A stretch of DNA of 56,001 nucleotides from a virus. Made by a program: the position numbers and the translations under genes. Below the pieces are notes generated by a model, which was not told where the DNA came from, did not search any database, and saw only the letters and a list, made by a program, of their open reading frames with translations. Of this stretch, positions 23,960 to 30,173 are shown one piece after another (the first letter of the stretch is position 1; each line of letters starts with the position of its first letter). The DNA lies in the IMG/VR virus record IMGVR_UViG_3300020057_000388, positions 1-56,001 of that record. One strand, written 5' to 3'.

Positions 23960-24238
23960 ATGACTTACGCGCTACACCACGGCGACTGCCTAGAGGTAAT
24001 GGCGGGGCTGCCGGATGCGAGCGTGGACTTAACCGTCACCAGTCCGCCATACGACAACCTGCGCACGTATAACGGGTTCACCTTTGACTTTGAGGGCATC
24101 GCCCGCGAGGAAGTGCGCCGGCTGCAGGCAAGCCGCCTCAGTCACACGTCGGCGTCGTTCTGGTCGGGTGGCTCACGCGACAACGGCCGAGAGATTCAAG
24201 CAGCGAAGGAAGCAGAATGGAGGGCGTACGGGTGCTGA
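23960..24238 (+). pseudogene. Truncated second DNA methylase (5' part only)
   Basis: Starts MTYALHHGDCLEVMAGLPDA with catalytic TSPPYDNLRTYNGFTFDFEGIA, a close paralogue of the upstream methylase start and of phage N4/N6 methylases. After residue about 52 it leaves the family (EEVRRLQASRLSHTSASFWS...) and stops at 92 residues. The SAM-binding half is missing, so it cannot be active. The junction is near 24105-24115. GAGG lies eight bases before the ATG, so it is probably still translated. Confidence 0.75.
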
Positions 24239-24573
24239 AGGGGCAAGGCTCATTGTTCGGGCAGAACCCGATCGCGCACACGAACGACCCTGTGACGTCG
24301 CACCTGGCAGCCGACTACGTGACCCGCACCGGGAAGCGGGGCACGCACGTGACGCTCGTCGTCAACCTCGTGCGCGCCTATCCGGGCATGACCGCCTGCG
24401 AGCTGTGGCAGCTCGGGAGCGACCCCGACCGCCGCGAGCTGGGCGAGCTGCAAGAGATCCGCCGCCGGCTGACTGATGCAGACGCGGCCCTACTCGTGAA
24501 GCAGGGGCCAGCGCGGAAGTGCCGTGTTCGGGGATCAACGCAAGTGACGTGGTGGAGGGGTGATGCTGAGTAG
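24232..24573 (+). CDS. Winged-helix-like small protein
   Basis: 113 residues from GTG 24232, which has GGAGG seven bases upstream (ATG 24217 in frame lacks one). SLFGQNPIAHTNDPVTSHLAAD, then RGTHVTLVVNLVRAYPGMTACELWQLG...ELGELQEIRRRLTDADAALLV is the layout of a winged helix that replaces a phage regulator or restriction-related protein; exact family unknown. It follows the truncated methylase, overlapping its end. Confidence 0.65.
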   Translation: MLKGQGSLFGQNPIAHTNDPVTSHLAADYVTRTGKRGTHVTLVVNLVRAYPGMTACELWQLGSDPDRRELGELQEIRRRLTDADAALLVKQGPARKCRVRGSTQVTWWRGDAE

Positions 24574-24627
24574 GTGCGGCTGTTCGGTGGCCGGCCATGC
24601 ACCGCGGTCCGCTTGGAGGATGCCTAA

Positions 24628-24804
24628 GTGCGCTGGCCTTGCTGTCACCGGCGCGCCATGGCCTGGATGCCAGACGCCGGGCAATTTGCGTGCCCCGTCT
24701 GTAGGCGCAGGCTGCGCGTGTTCCGCGGTTATTTGCCGCTCGCTAAATCGGCTGCGCCCCGCCCCCTACCCCACACGTGCCCACACGTGGAGCCGCTGAC
24801 ATGA
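24628..24804 (+). CDS. Small zinc-ribbon-like protein
   Basis: 58 residues from GTG 24628, with GGAGG eight bases upstream. PCCH near the N-terminus and FACPVCRRRLRVFRGYLPL give two cysteine pairs. The tail ends PHVEPLT and the stop overlaps the next ATG (ATGA). The same C-terminal residues (PHLEPLT) and the same boundary DNA recur at the end of the next gene. Confidence 0.55.
   Translation: MRWPCCHRRAMAWMPDAGQFACPVCRRRLRVFRGYLPLAKSAAPRPLPHTCPHVEPLT
24781..24804. repeat. Gene-boundary repeat, copy 1 (copy 2 at 25332-25355)
   Basis: CCACACgTGGAGCCGCTGACATGA here and the same with one change (CCACACtTGG...) at 25332-25355. Each copy spans the end of one gene, the ribosome site GGAG and the ATGA stop/start of the next. 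The sequence CTACCCCACAC just before is also shared. Such boundary homology can guide exchange of whole genes. Confidence 0.8.
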
Positions 24805-25355
24805 ACCCAAGTCCAAGAAAGTACCCCATGGCGCATGCCGATGTCATTGCCACGGCGGTGGCAAGGCACATCTTCCCCTGGCGTCAATTCATTGTCGTGC
24901 CGAACGTCAGCTGGGGGCTGGTAAGCTGGGAAATGGACCTCGCGGTGCTGTCGGAAAGCGGAGTGCTGTACGAGGTCGAGATCAAGACCAGTAAGGCAGA
25001 CCTAAAGGCTGACGCCAGCAAGCGGAAGTGGAAATGCCCTGATTTTGGCCGTCGTATCGGCCATCATTACGTCGCCTTGCCTGTCGAGAAATACCATGAC
25101 ATGGGGCCGCTGGTCCCCGCCACGAGCGGCATCATCGCGGTGCCGCAATTCGGCAAGCCAGAGCTGCGCCGCAAGGCCGTGGCGAACCGCAGCGCCGAGA
25201 AGGTCAGCGATGCCGATCGTCAGCAATTGATGCGACTAGGGTGCATGCGCTACTGGGCGCGCCAAGACGCCTGCCACGCCATGCTTGAGGCGCTGCACGG
25301 CTTGGCGCTGCACTGCCCGCTGACTGCTACCCCACACTTGGAGCCGCTGACATGA
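24801..25355 (+). CDS. PD-(D/E)XK nuclease-like protein (MmcB-like)
   Basis: 184 residues. VPNVSWGLVSWEMDLAVLSESGVLYEVEIKTSKADLKAD holds the motif D (in WEMD), then E-x-K in VEIK, the core of PD-(D/E)XK folds such as MmcB. The following WKCPDFGRRIGHHYVALPVEK and GIIAV strands fit the fold. It may process damaged or foreign DNA; target unknown. ATG 24801 overlaps the previous stop. Confidence 0.7.
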   Translation: MNPSPRKYPMAHADVIATAVARHIFPWRQFIVVPNVSWGLVSWEMDLAVLSESGVLYEVEIKTSKADLKADASKRKWKCPDFGRRIGHHYVALPVEKYHDMGPLVPATSGIIAVPQFGKPELRRKAVANRSAEKVSDADRQQLMRLGCMRYWARQDACHAMLEALHGLALHCPLTATPHLEPLT

Positions 25356-25486
25356 GCAGTATTATTCACACGGGCGATGCGCTTGAGATCCTGCGCACAA
25401 CACGTCGCACGAGAAGCGCTTCGGCCTGTCGTCCGACATCTACGAAGCCTGGTGTCAACCGCGCAAGGGTGGCGGCGTCACGCTGA
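25352..25486 (+). pseudogene. Third truncated DNA methylase start, fused out of frame
   Basis: MSSIIHTGDALEILRT is the typical first 16 residues of phage N4-cytosine/N6-adenine methylases, after which the frame enters unrelated sequence (TRRTRSASACRP) and stops at 44 residues. The downstream gene is open in another frame from about 25390 without a start of its own, so a deletion has joined the two. The stop overlaps the next ATG (TGATG at 25484-25488). Confidence 0.65.
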
Positions 25487-26319
25487 TGGTGCTGCTCACG
25501 CGCAAGTCGTATTTGATCGACCGCAACCTGAGCGAGCAGGACGCCAACGACACCGCACGTTGGCTGACCTACTGGCTCGGCTTCCGGGGGATGCCGGCCA
25601 AGGTCGAGACGGCAAGCATGGATCTCGGCAACGGGCGCAGTCTGTCCCGTGCGTCGATCGCGCTGCCGCCGCAGCACTCGCAGTCGACCCCGAAGGGGGC
25701 ACGCCTGCCGGTCGCCTACATGGTCGAGAAGGTCGTGGCGATGGCGCGTGCGGGGCTGCGTGACTATGTGTCGGGCAGCTGGGTGCCGATGAACGACCCG
25801 ACGCCGCGGCACGGCCTGACGTTCAAGCATGACCCTGCCACGGCGCCTGTCGTGCGCCCGTTTACGATGCCGCTGAAGCCATCGCCGATGCCCAACCTGC
25901 TCCGCGATGCGCTCGCGCGATGCGCGGACGAGATGGTCGCCGAGGTCAAGGCAACCGTCGGTCGCGCGATCAAGGTCATGGCACCACGCACCGACCCGTT
26001 CAGTGACTACCTGTCGCGCGCGATGGCGAACGCTGGCCCCGTGCCTGGTCCGGCTGCCCGCACGCCGCTGACGCCCGCCCCGCCGACGGTCACCACCGGC
26101 GAACGCTGGGCGCAGCTGACAGCCACCTTCAAGGACGCACGCCACGCGACCGAGGATGCAATCACGATCATCCGAGGGCAGTGCGTGCAGGCTGGCTACC
26201 GCCTCGACTGGTCGCGGCTGGAAATCATGTCGCACACCAAGGGCGATGACGGCGTGACGCTCAGACTGCGAGCGCCGCTGCTGTCGGGTGGTGTGACGTC
26301 GCGCAAGGTCGGGCTGTGA
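25486..26319 (+). CDS. Hypothetical protein, probably 5'-truncated
   Basis: 277 residues from ATG 25486. No family recognised. The reading frame stays open upstream to about 25390 (AHNTSHEKRFGLSSDIYEAW), which looks like genuine protein cut by the methylase junction, so the true N-terminus was probably lost. The middle is Pro-rich (AARTPLTPAPPTVTTGE) and the C-terminus ends with LRAPLLSGGVTSRKVGL. Translation may now depend on the short methylase remnant through TGATG coupling. Confidence 0.55.
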   Translation: MVLLTRKSYLIDRNLSEQDANDTARWLTYWLGFRGMPAKVETASMDLGNGRSLSRASIALPPQHSQSTPKGARLPVAYMVEKVVAMARAGLRDYVSGSWVPMNDPTPRHGLTFKHDPATAPVVRPFTMPLKPSPMPNLLRDALARCADEMVAEVKATVGRAIKVMAPRTDPFSDYLSRAMANAGPVPGPAARTPLTPAPPTVTTGERWAQLTATFKDARHATEDAITIIRGQCVQAGYRLDWSRLEIMSHTKGDDGVTLRLRAPLLSGGVTSRKVGL

Positions 26320-26411
26320 CGCCGGGGGTGTTTCTGATGCTCGTCGGTATCACGCTACTATCGCCACGCGCGGGCGTGATTATGCTTGCGGTGATCGTGT
26401 GGCGGTGCTGA
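26316..26411 (+). CDS. Tiny membrane protein (31 residues)
   Basis: GTG 26316 overlaps the previous stop (GTGA) and encodes VFLMLVGITLLSPRAGVIML-AVIVWRC, almost entirely hydrophobic with a short hairpin around SPRAG. The end-to-end coupling and hydrophobic pattern support a real microprotein. Function unknown. Confidence 0.5.
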   Translation: MTPGVFLMLVGITLLSPRAGVIMLAVIVWRC

Positions 26412-26444
26412 CGCAGGCGAGGTCGTGAACGCGCTACAGGTTCC

Positions 26445-26726
26445 CTAGCTAGCTTTTCGCTCGCGGGGCGCTGCGGCGTACTGCACCAACAGCGGCACAC
26501 CGCCGCGGTGTTCGGGATCACCGAGGACGGCATCAAGCGCGCTCGGGTCAGGGATTGGCTCGCCGTCCTCTCGCATGCCTTCGATATGGAACGCCAGCGC
26601 CTCGACGGCGCGTTCGTGGGCCTGCTGTAGCGTCTCGCCGACGGTGATGCACCCTGGAAAGTCGGGGAACATTACTCCGAAGTCGGAGTCAGGCTCTTTC
26701 CGTAGAATCGCAATGTAGGTCGTCAT
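26445..26726 (-). CDS. hicB: HicB-family antitoxin
   Basis: 93 residues with the HicB fold: TYIAILRKEPDSDFGVMFPDFPGCITVGETLQQAHERAVEAL AFHIEGM, the partially degraded RNase H-like domain that covers HicA. The C-terminal DNA-binding part is short. A ribosome site (GGGAG) precedes the ATG. Its partner hicA lies immediately upstream on this strand but is split, so HicB is probably an orphan. It may still act as antitoxin against the host HicA. Confidence 0.88.
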   Translation of the reverse strand: MTTYIAILRKEPDSDFGVMFPDFPGCITVGETLQQAHERAVEALAFHIEGMREDGEPIPDPSALDAVLGDPEHRGGVPLLVQYAAAPRERKAS

Positions 26727-26744
26727 AGTAGCGGCTCCCTTCGC

Positions 26745-26855
26745 CTAGCGTATCTGTATCCCCGCCTGGCGTTCAATGCTGCGGTGCGTGCCTGGCGTCA
26801 CGTCCTTGACGGGGTGCGGCACCGTCACGCGGCCCGGCTTGGTCGGGTGCCGCAG
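26745..26855 (-). pseudogene. hicA: hicA toxin, C-terminal fragment
   Basis: In the frame just before hicB one reads LRHPTKPGRVTVPHPVKDVTPGTHRSIERQAGI, the unmistakable C-terminal 36 residues of HicA mRNA-interferases, ending 18 bases before the hicB start. The first 20-odd residues are found at 28233-28295 on the same strand. The mod gene lies between the two pieces, so hicA has been interrupted, with loss of about five codons including the region of the catalytic His (usually GSHHxF). Confidence 0.85.
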
Positions 26856-26865
26856 GGAAGAAGAA

Positions 26866-28161
26866 ATGACGAACCGACTCAAACGACTGGAGCTGACCTG
26901 GATCGGCAAGGATGAGCGGCCCCGGCTGGAGCCCCGCATTCTGCTCCCTGAGGCTTCGCTCGCGCACGTGTCGGCGACCAACGTTGGCCGACGCAGTGAT
27001 CACCTCGTCATCGAAGGTGACAACCTGCTCGCCCTGAAGGCCTTGGAGCAGGAGTTCGCTGGCAAGGTCAAGTGCATTTACATCGACCCCCCGTACAACA
27101 CCGGAAGCGCCTTCTTTACCTACGACGATGGTTTGGAACACAGCCTCTGGCTGTCCCTTATGCGCGCCCGCCTTGAGCTTCTTTGGAAACTGCTCACGCC
27201 GCGCAATGGGACCTTGCTCATCAGCATTAACGACGACGAATGCCACTACCTGAAAGTTCTTTGCGACGAGCTTTTCGGGCGCGACGCATTCTACTGCAGC
27301 TTCGTATGGAACTACGAAGGGAACACCGACAACCAGGCCAAGGTAATCAACTACCACGAATACGTACTCGCCTATTCCAAGTCTGGCGACATCGATGAGC
27401 CGAACGTCGTCGACCCCAATGTCGGCGCGGACAGCAAGCTCTTCCGCGCCGAAATCCGCAATACGGTCGTGAAGAACGGTCCGAAGAACCCGCCTGTAGC
27501 GGTTCGACTTCCTGCGGGATTTCCGGCGTCGTTTGACTCCGGGAGGGTAGCCCGAGAAGACGTCCAGTGGCCCAGATACGACCGAGATCTCCACGTCTCC
27601 GCGGGTAAACTGTCGAAGCCTGTTACGGCCACGTCCGGCTGGAGCTCTCGCAAGATCCTGGAGTCCTTTGTCGCCGCCGGCTTCAGCCCCGTGCTCGACA
27701 GCAAAGGGCAGGAGACGGTGTTCGAGATCACGCGAACGGGCGCTATCGAGGCTGTCAAAAAGCGGGAGCAACGCAAGGGTCATGTCGTCAGCGTTCTCCG
27801 TGGTTTCGGCACGACTAATCAGATGCGTCTAATGCTGGAGAGACTCGGGATCAGGTTCTCCTACCCGAAGCCGGTGGATCTCGTTGCGTACCTCATCGAG
27901 GTATTCAGCGGACCCGATGACATCATTCTCGACTCCTTCGCAGGCAGCGGAACCACTGGTCATGCAGTGCTGAAGATCAATGCCGAGCGGGGGAGCAATC
28001 GACGCTTCGTCCTTGTCGAACTTGACTCCGACACCGCACGGAGTGTCGTCGTACCCCGCCTGCGTGCGGCCGCCGACGGGCACGAAGGTGCTGGACTGTC
28101 AGGCTACGGAGGCGGCTTCCGCTTCTTCAAGCTCGCCCCCATCGCTGCTCGAGAAGGATAA
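26866..28161 (+). CDS. Type III-like Mod DNA methyltransferase, frameshifted near 3' end
   Basis: 432 residues from ATG 26866: N-terminus NRLKRLELTWIGKDERPRLEPRILL as in Type III Mod subunits, SAM/catalytic order YIDPPYNTGSAFFTYDDG and ILDSFAGSGTTGHAVLKIN. No Res (helicase/nuclease) gene is present. At 28136-28140 a run of five C ends the frame with IAAREG; the next frame continues as family sequence (SLLEKDKWGNWIVSKQYHPEM LAEAMCKLEG), so one C too many shifted it. The sequence then ends at hicA. All methylase motifs lie before the shift, so activity may survive, but the specificity C-terminus is lost. Confidence 0.8.
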   Translation: MTNRLKRLELTWIGKDERPRLEPRILLPEASLAHVSATNVGRRSDHLVIEGDNLLALKALEQEFAGKVKCIYIDPPYNTGSAFFTYDDGLEHSLWLSLMRARLELLWKLLTPRNGTLLISINDDECHYLKVLCDELFGRDAFYCSFVWNYEGNTDNQAKVINYHEYVLAYSKSGDIDEPNVVDPNVGADSKLFRAEIRNTVVKNGPKNPPVAVRLPAGFPASFDSGRVAREDVQWPRYDRDLHVSAGKLSKPVTATSGWSSRKILESFVAAGFSPVLDSKGQETVFEITRTGAIEAVKKREQRKGHVVSVLRGFGTTNQMRLMLERLGIRFSYPKPVDLVAYLIEVFSGPDDIILDSFAGSGTTGHAVLKINAERGSNRRFVLVELDSDTARSVVVPRLRAAADGHEGAGLSGYGGGFRFFKLAPIAAREG

Positions 28162-28232
28162 GTGGGGCAACTGGATCGTCAGCAAGCAGTACCACCCCGA
28201 GATGCTCGCCGAGGCGATGTGCAAGCTCGAGG
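28139..28232 (+). pseudogene. Continuation of mod in shifted frame, truncated
   Basis: Reading from the C run in the alternative frame gives SLLEKDKWGNWIVSK then YHPEMLAEAMCKLEG, normal Mod sequence, abruptly replaced at about 28233 by antisense hicA. Removing a single C at 28136-28140 would rejoin it to the upstream gene. Confidence 0.75.
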
Positions 28233-28295
28233 GCGCTGCGACACGACCTGCCAGCCATCCGCGTTCAGGTGCTTGAGCAGTTCCCGACTCGACAT
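28233..28295 (-). pseudogene. hicA: hicA toxin, N-terminal fragment
   Basis: From ATG 28295 on the minus strand: MSSRELLKHLNADGWQVVSQ, the standard HicA N-terminus. It stops matching at 28233 where mod begins. Joined to the piece at 26745-26855 it makes a toxin of normal length minus about five codons. The fragment keeps its promoter. Confidence 0.85.
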
Positions 28296-28301
28296 GCAGA
28301 A

Positions 28302-28330
28302 AGAATAGCGTGGCGCGCGACATCTGTCAA
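28302..28330 (-). promoter_or_regulatory. hicA promoter, giving a near-leaderless transcript
   Basis: On the minus strand: TTGACA (28330-28325), 17-base spacer, TATTCT (28307-28302), with the hicA ATG only six bases past the -10. Transcription would start at or next to the A of ATG, so the message would have almost no leader. It also overlaps the start of the divergent gene at 28310. Confidence 0.7.
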
Positions 28331-28537
28331 GCAAAAAAGACGTCGCTGGTCTACGATCGTGGGCTCGTCGGCGGCATGCCGTCGGTGGTGATCACGCCAC
28401 CAGGCAAGCGCGTGTACTTCGGCATGAACCTCGGCCGTGAAGGTCGACCAGCGGAACCCTACGTTAAGGTCGCCGAGTCCGAGCTGCTGGGGCTGATTAA
28501 GGCGCTGACGGGCTGCGAGATCGAGGTGCGAACATGA
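28310..28537 (+). CDS. Small hypothetical protein
   Basis: 75 residues: MARDICQAKKTSLVYDRGLV then SVVITPPGKRVYFGMNLGREG and VAESELLGLIKALTGCEI. It looks like a small beta-alpha protein that reads a nucleotide or base. The GTG start lies inside the divergent hicA promoter; a shorter start at ATG 28376 is possible. The stop overlaps the next ATG (ATGA). Not recognised. Confidence 0.5.
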   Translation: MARDICQAKKTSLVYDRGLVGGMPSVVITPPGKRVYFGMNLGREGRPAEPYVKVAESELLGLIKALTGCEIEVRT

Positions 28538-28743
28538 GTGTTTACATTAAGCGCGACTGGCGCTGGTGGCCGATCTGGTGCCGCCTGTTCGGCCATGGCG
28601 ACTATCTCGGCGTCGCTACCGAGGAATGGATCGCGGGCCGCTGGGTGACGCAACGGCGCTGCCTGCGCTGCAGCAAGATCAAGCTGTACGTCGAGCGTCG
28701 CGTGATCCGCGGGGCGCGCACGCACCTGAAGGGGGAACGGTAA
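28534..28743 (+). CDS. Small Cys/Trp-rich protein
   Basis: 69 residues, SVYIKRDWRWWPIWCRLFGHGDYLG ... RRCLRCSKIKLYVERR. The C-x-x-C pair with the earlier CRLFGH suggests a zinc site, a pattern seen in many phage microproteins that start with CxxxGH. Function unknown. Overlaps the upstream gene by ATGA. Confidence 0.55.
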   Translation: MSVYIKRDWRWWPIWCRLFGHGDYLGVATEEWIAGRWVTQRRCLRCSKIKLYVERRVIRGARTHLKGER

Positions 28744-28745
28744 AG

Positions 28746-28940
28746 ATGGCGAATCCTATCATGCGACATTTCGCGTACGAGCACCTGCCTGCGCACCTGC
28801 AGGAAGTCAGCAAGCCTATCGGCGACCTGGCACGCACGATGGACGAGACGCTGCCTGACTGTGCCGAGAAGTCGGCGGGCCTGCGCAAGATCCTCGAAGC
28901 GAAAGACTGCCTCGTTCGCGCGAAGCTCGAAGGCAAGTAG
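28746..28940 (+). CDS. acb2: Acb2-like anti-CBASS cyclic-nucleotide sponge
   Basis: 64 residues. MRHFAYEHLPAHLQEVSKPIGDLARTMDET then EKSAGLRKILEAKDCLVRAKLE is the two-helix hairpin found in phage Acb2/Tad1-hairpin (DUF7681-type) proteins: H-F-x-Y-x-H-L-P, LQxVSKP and LRKxLEAKDxxVR. Acb2 forms hexamers that bind cyclic di- and trinucleotides and so block CBASS (and in some cases Thoeris) signalling. The family call is from memory of the motif. It sits in an island of methylases, as expected for an anti-defence gene. Confidence 0.72.
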   Translation: MANPIMRHFAYEHLPAHLQEVSKPIGDLARTMDETLPDCAEKSAGLRKILEAKDCLVRAKLEGK

Positions 28941-28942
28941 CC

Positions 28943-29323
28943 GTGCCCGTCGATCGCAAGGGCCTACGCGTCATCGAAGGCGGCAAGGATAAACCCAAGC
29001 CGCTGCCCGTCAAGCAACGCCTGCACACCACCATGGCGTGCGTGATCAGCATGATCGAGGACGGGTCATTGCAGGGCATGGCAATCTCGGGCGTCACGGA
29101 TGAAGGCAACCCGGTGGCGTTCGTGAACCTCGGGGACGCGAATGCCTGCACACTCCGCGGGGCGCTGGCACTGACCGAGGATGTCATGCGCGAGATGCTG
29201 ACCGAGTACGAGACAGCGGACGTCGAGCTCGACGCTGACGAGCTGATCGACGCGTGCTCGGCGGGATGCACCGTGACGGGTAACGCGGAGCCTGACGAGC
29301 CTGACGGCAACCGGACAGCGTGA
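28943..29323 (+). CDS. Hypothetical protein
   Basis: 126 residues, KGLRVIEGGKDKPKPLPVKQRL then ACVISMIEDGSLQGMAISGV TDEGNPVAFVNLGDANACTLRGALALTEDVMREM, with an acidic C-terminus. A beta strand-turn-strand around GMAISGV...VAFVNLG is likely. Starts two bases after Acb2, so it belongs to the same transcript. Unknown; possibly another defence-related accessory. Confidence 0.55.
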   Translation: MPVDRKGLRVIEGGKDKPKPLPVKQRLHTTMACVISMIEDGSLQGMAISGVTDEGNPVAFVNLGDANACTLRGALALTEDVMREMLTEYETADVELDADELIDACSAGCTVTGNAEPDEPDGNRTA

Positions 29324-29481
29324 TGATGGGGATTCCTGGCGCGATCCTGGCCGATGGTCGGATCGAGCGACAGCACGAAAGCCCGGAGTGCGCAGCGACG
29401 CGTGCCCGTGCCGAAGCCGCAGGGCACAGACGTCGTGGCATCGTTCGAGCGTCGCGACGACGCTGCAAGCGTGGCCGGTGA
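29323..29481 (+). CDS. Small Arg-rich protein
   Basis: 52 residues: MMGIPGAILADGRIERQHES then an Arg/Ala-rich tail ending RRRCKRGR. ATG 29323 overlaps the previous stop (TGATG), and its own stop overlaps the GTG of the interrupted membrane gene (GTGA at 29478). The coupling supports it more than the sequence does. Confidence 0.4.
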   Translation: MMGIPGAILADGRIERQHESPECAATRARAEAAGHRRRGIVRASRRRCKRGR

Positions 29482-29564
29482 CGTTCTTCTGTACGCTCGC
29501 GGCCGACTACGCCTGGGCGCGCTACACCGCCGGCATCGCCGGACGCGACGCGCGTCCGGCTGGT
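29478..29564 (+). pseudogene. Small membrane-protein gene, 5' part, split by IS607 element
   Basis: From GTG 29478: VTFFCTLAADYAWARYTAGI AGRDARPAG. The other half resumes after the IS at about 31264: CTC TGG TCC GCT GTG... gives LWSAVIILLSACTVVAYTTN and ends at 31406. Joined in frame the two make a two-pass membrane protein of about 77 residues, a common small phage protein. Confidence 0.75.
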
Positions 29565-29609
29565 AACAGATCACTTGACTAGTAGTCGATCATTGCCTAT
29601 TATAGTCGC

Positions 29610-30173
29610 ATGAAACTATCTCACTGGGCGAAACAGAACGGAATTGCGTACATCACCGCTTGGCGATGGTTCAAAACAGGCAAGCTGCCGGTTGTGGCGT
29701 ACAGAGCGCCAAGCGGTGCAATATTAGTTGAACCGAAGTCGCAAAGGAAAGAGTCTCTGTCAGCGTCGGTGTATTGCCGAGTGTCTTCGCATGACAAGAA
29801 GGCTGATTTGGATCGACAGGTTGAGCGGTGTTTAGAGTTTTGCAGGGGCAGAGGGTTTGTTGTTGACAAGGTTGTGAAGGAAATCGCTTCTGGAATGAAC
29901 GACCGGCGAAAGAAGCTAACCGCCCTACTTCGCTCCAATCCAGATCGGATAGTCGTGGAACACAAGGACCGCCTGACTCGATTTGGATTCGCGTATTTTG
30001 AAGAACTTCTGCCGAAGTGTGGTTGCGAACTCATCGTCATCAACAGAGACTCAGAAGCAAAAGATGATTTAGTAAAGGATTTAATTGCGGTTGTAACCAG
30101 CTTCTGTTGCCGATTGTATGGGATGCGTCGCGGCAGCAAGAAGGCCGCTGTCATTGCGAAGGAACTCGAATGA
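29610..30173 (+). CDS. tnpA: IS607 TnpA serine recombinase
   Basis: 187 residues. A MerR-like helix-turn-helix at the N-terminus (KLSHWAKQNGIAYITAWRWFKTGKLP) precedes the resolvase domain with YCRVSS (catalytic Ser about residue 59), SEIASGMNDRRKKLTALL-type turn and EHKDRLTRFGFAYFE. Domain order HTH-then-catalytic is diagnostic of IS607. It excises and inserts the element. The TGA overlaps the tnpB ATG. Confidence 0.92.
   Translation: MKLSHWAKQNGIAYITAWRWFKTGKLPVVAYRAPSGAILVEPKSQRKESLSASVYCRVSSHDKKADLDRQVERCLEFCRGRGFVVDKVVKEIASGMNDRRKKLTALLRSNPDRIVVEHKDRLTRFGFAYFEELLPKCGCELIVINRDSEAKDDLVKDLIAVVTSFCCRLYGMRRGSKKAAVIAKELE

Noticed and set aside
24560-24799. Plus-strand frame of 79 codons in the gap before the MmcB-like gene
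   Set aside because: A different frame (24628-24804) has a ribosome site, Cys pairs and ATGA coupling, so it is the better gene.
29610-30173. Serine recombinase as phage integrase
   Set aside because: It is the small IS607 TnpA with N-terminal HTH and a tnpB partner, not a large serine integrase; no attP-like site seen.
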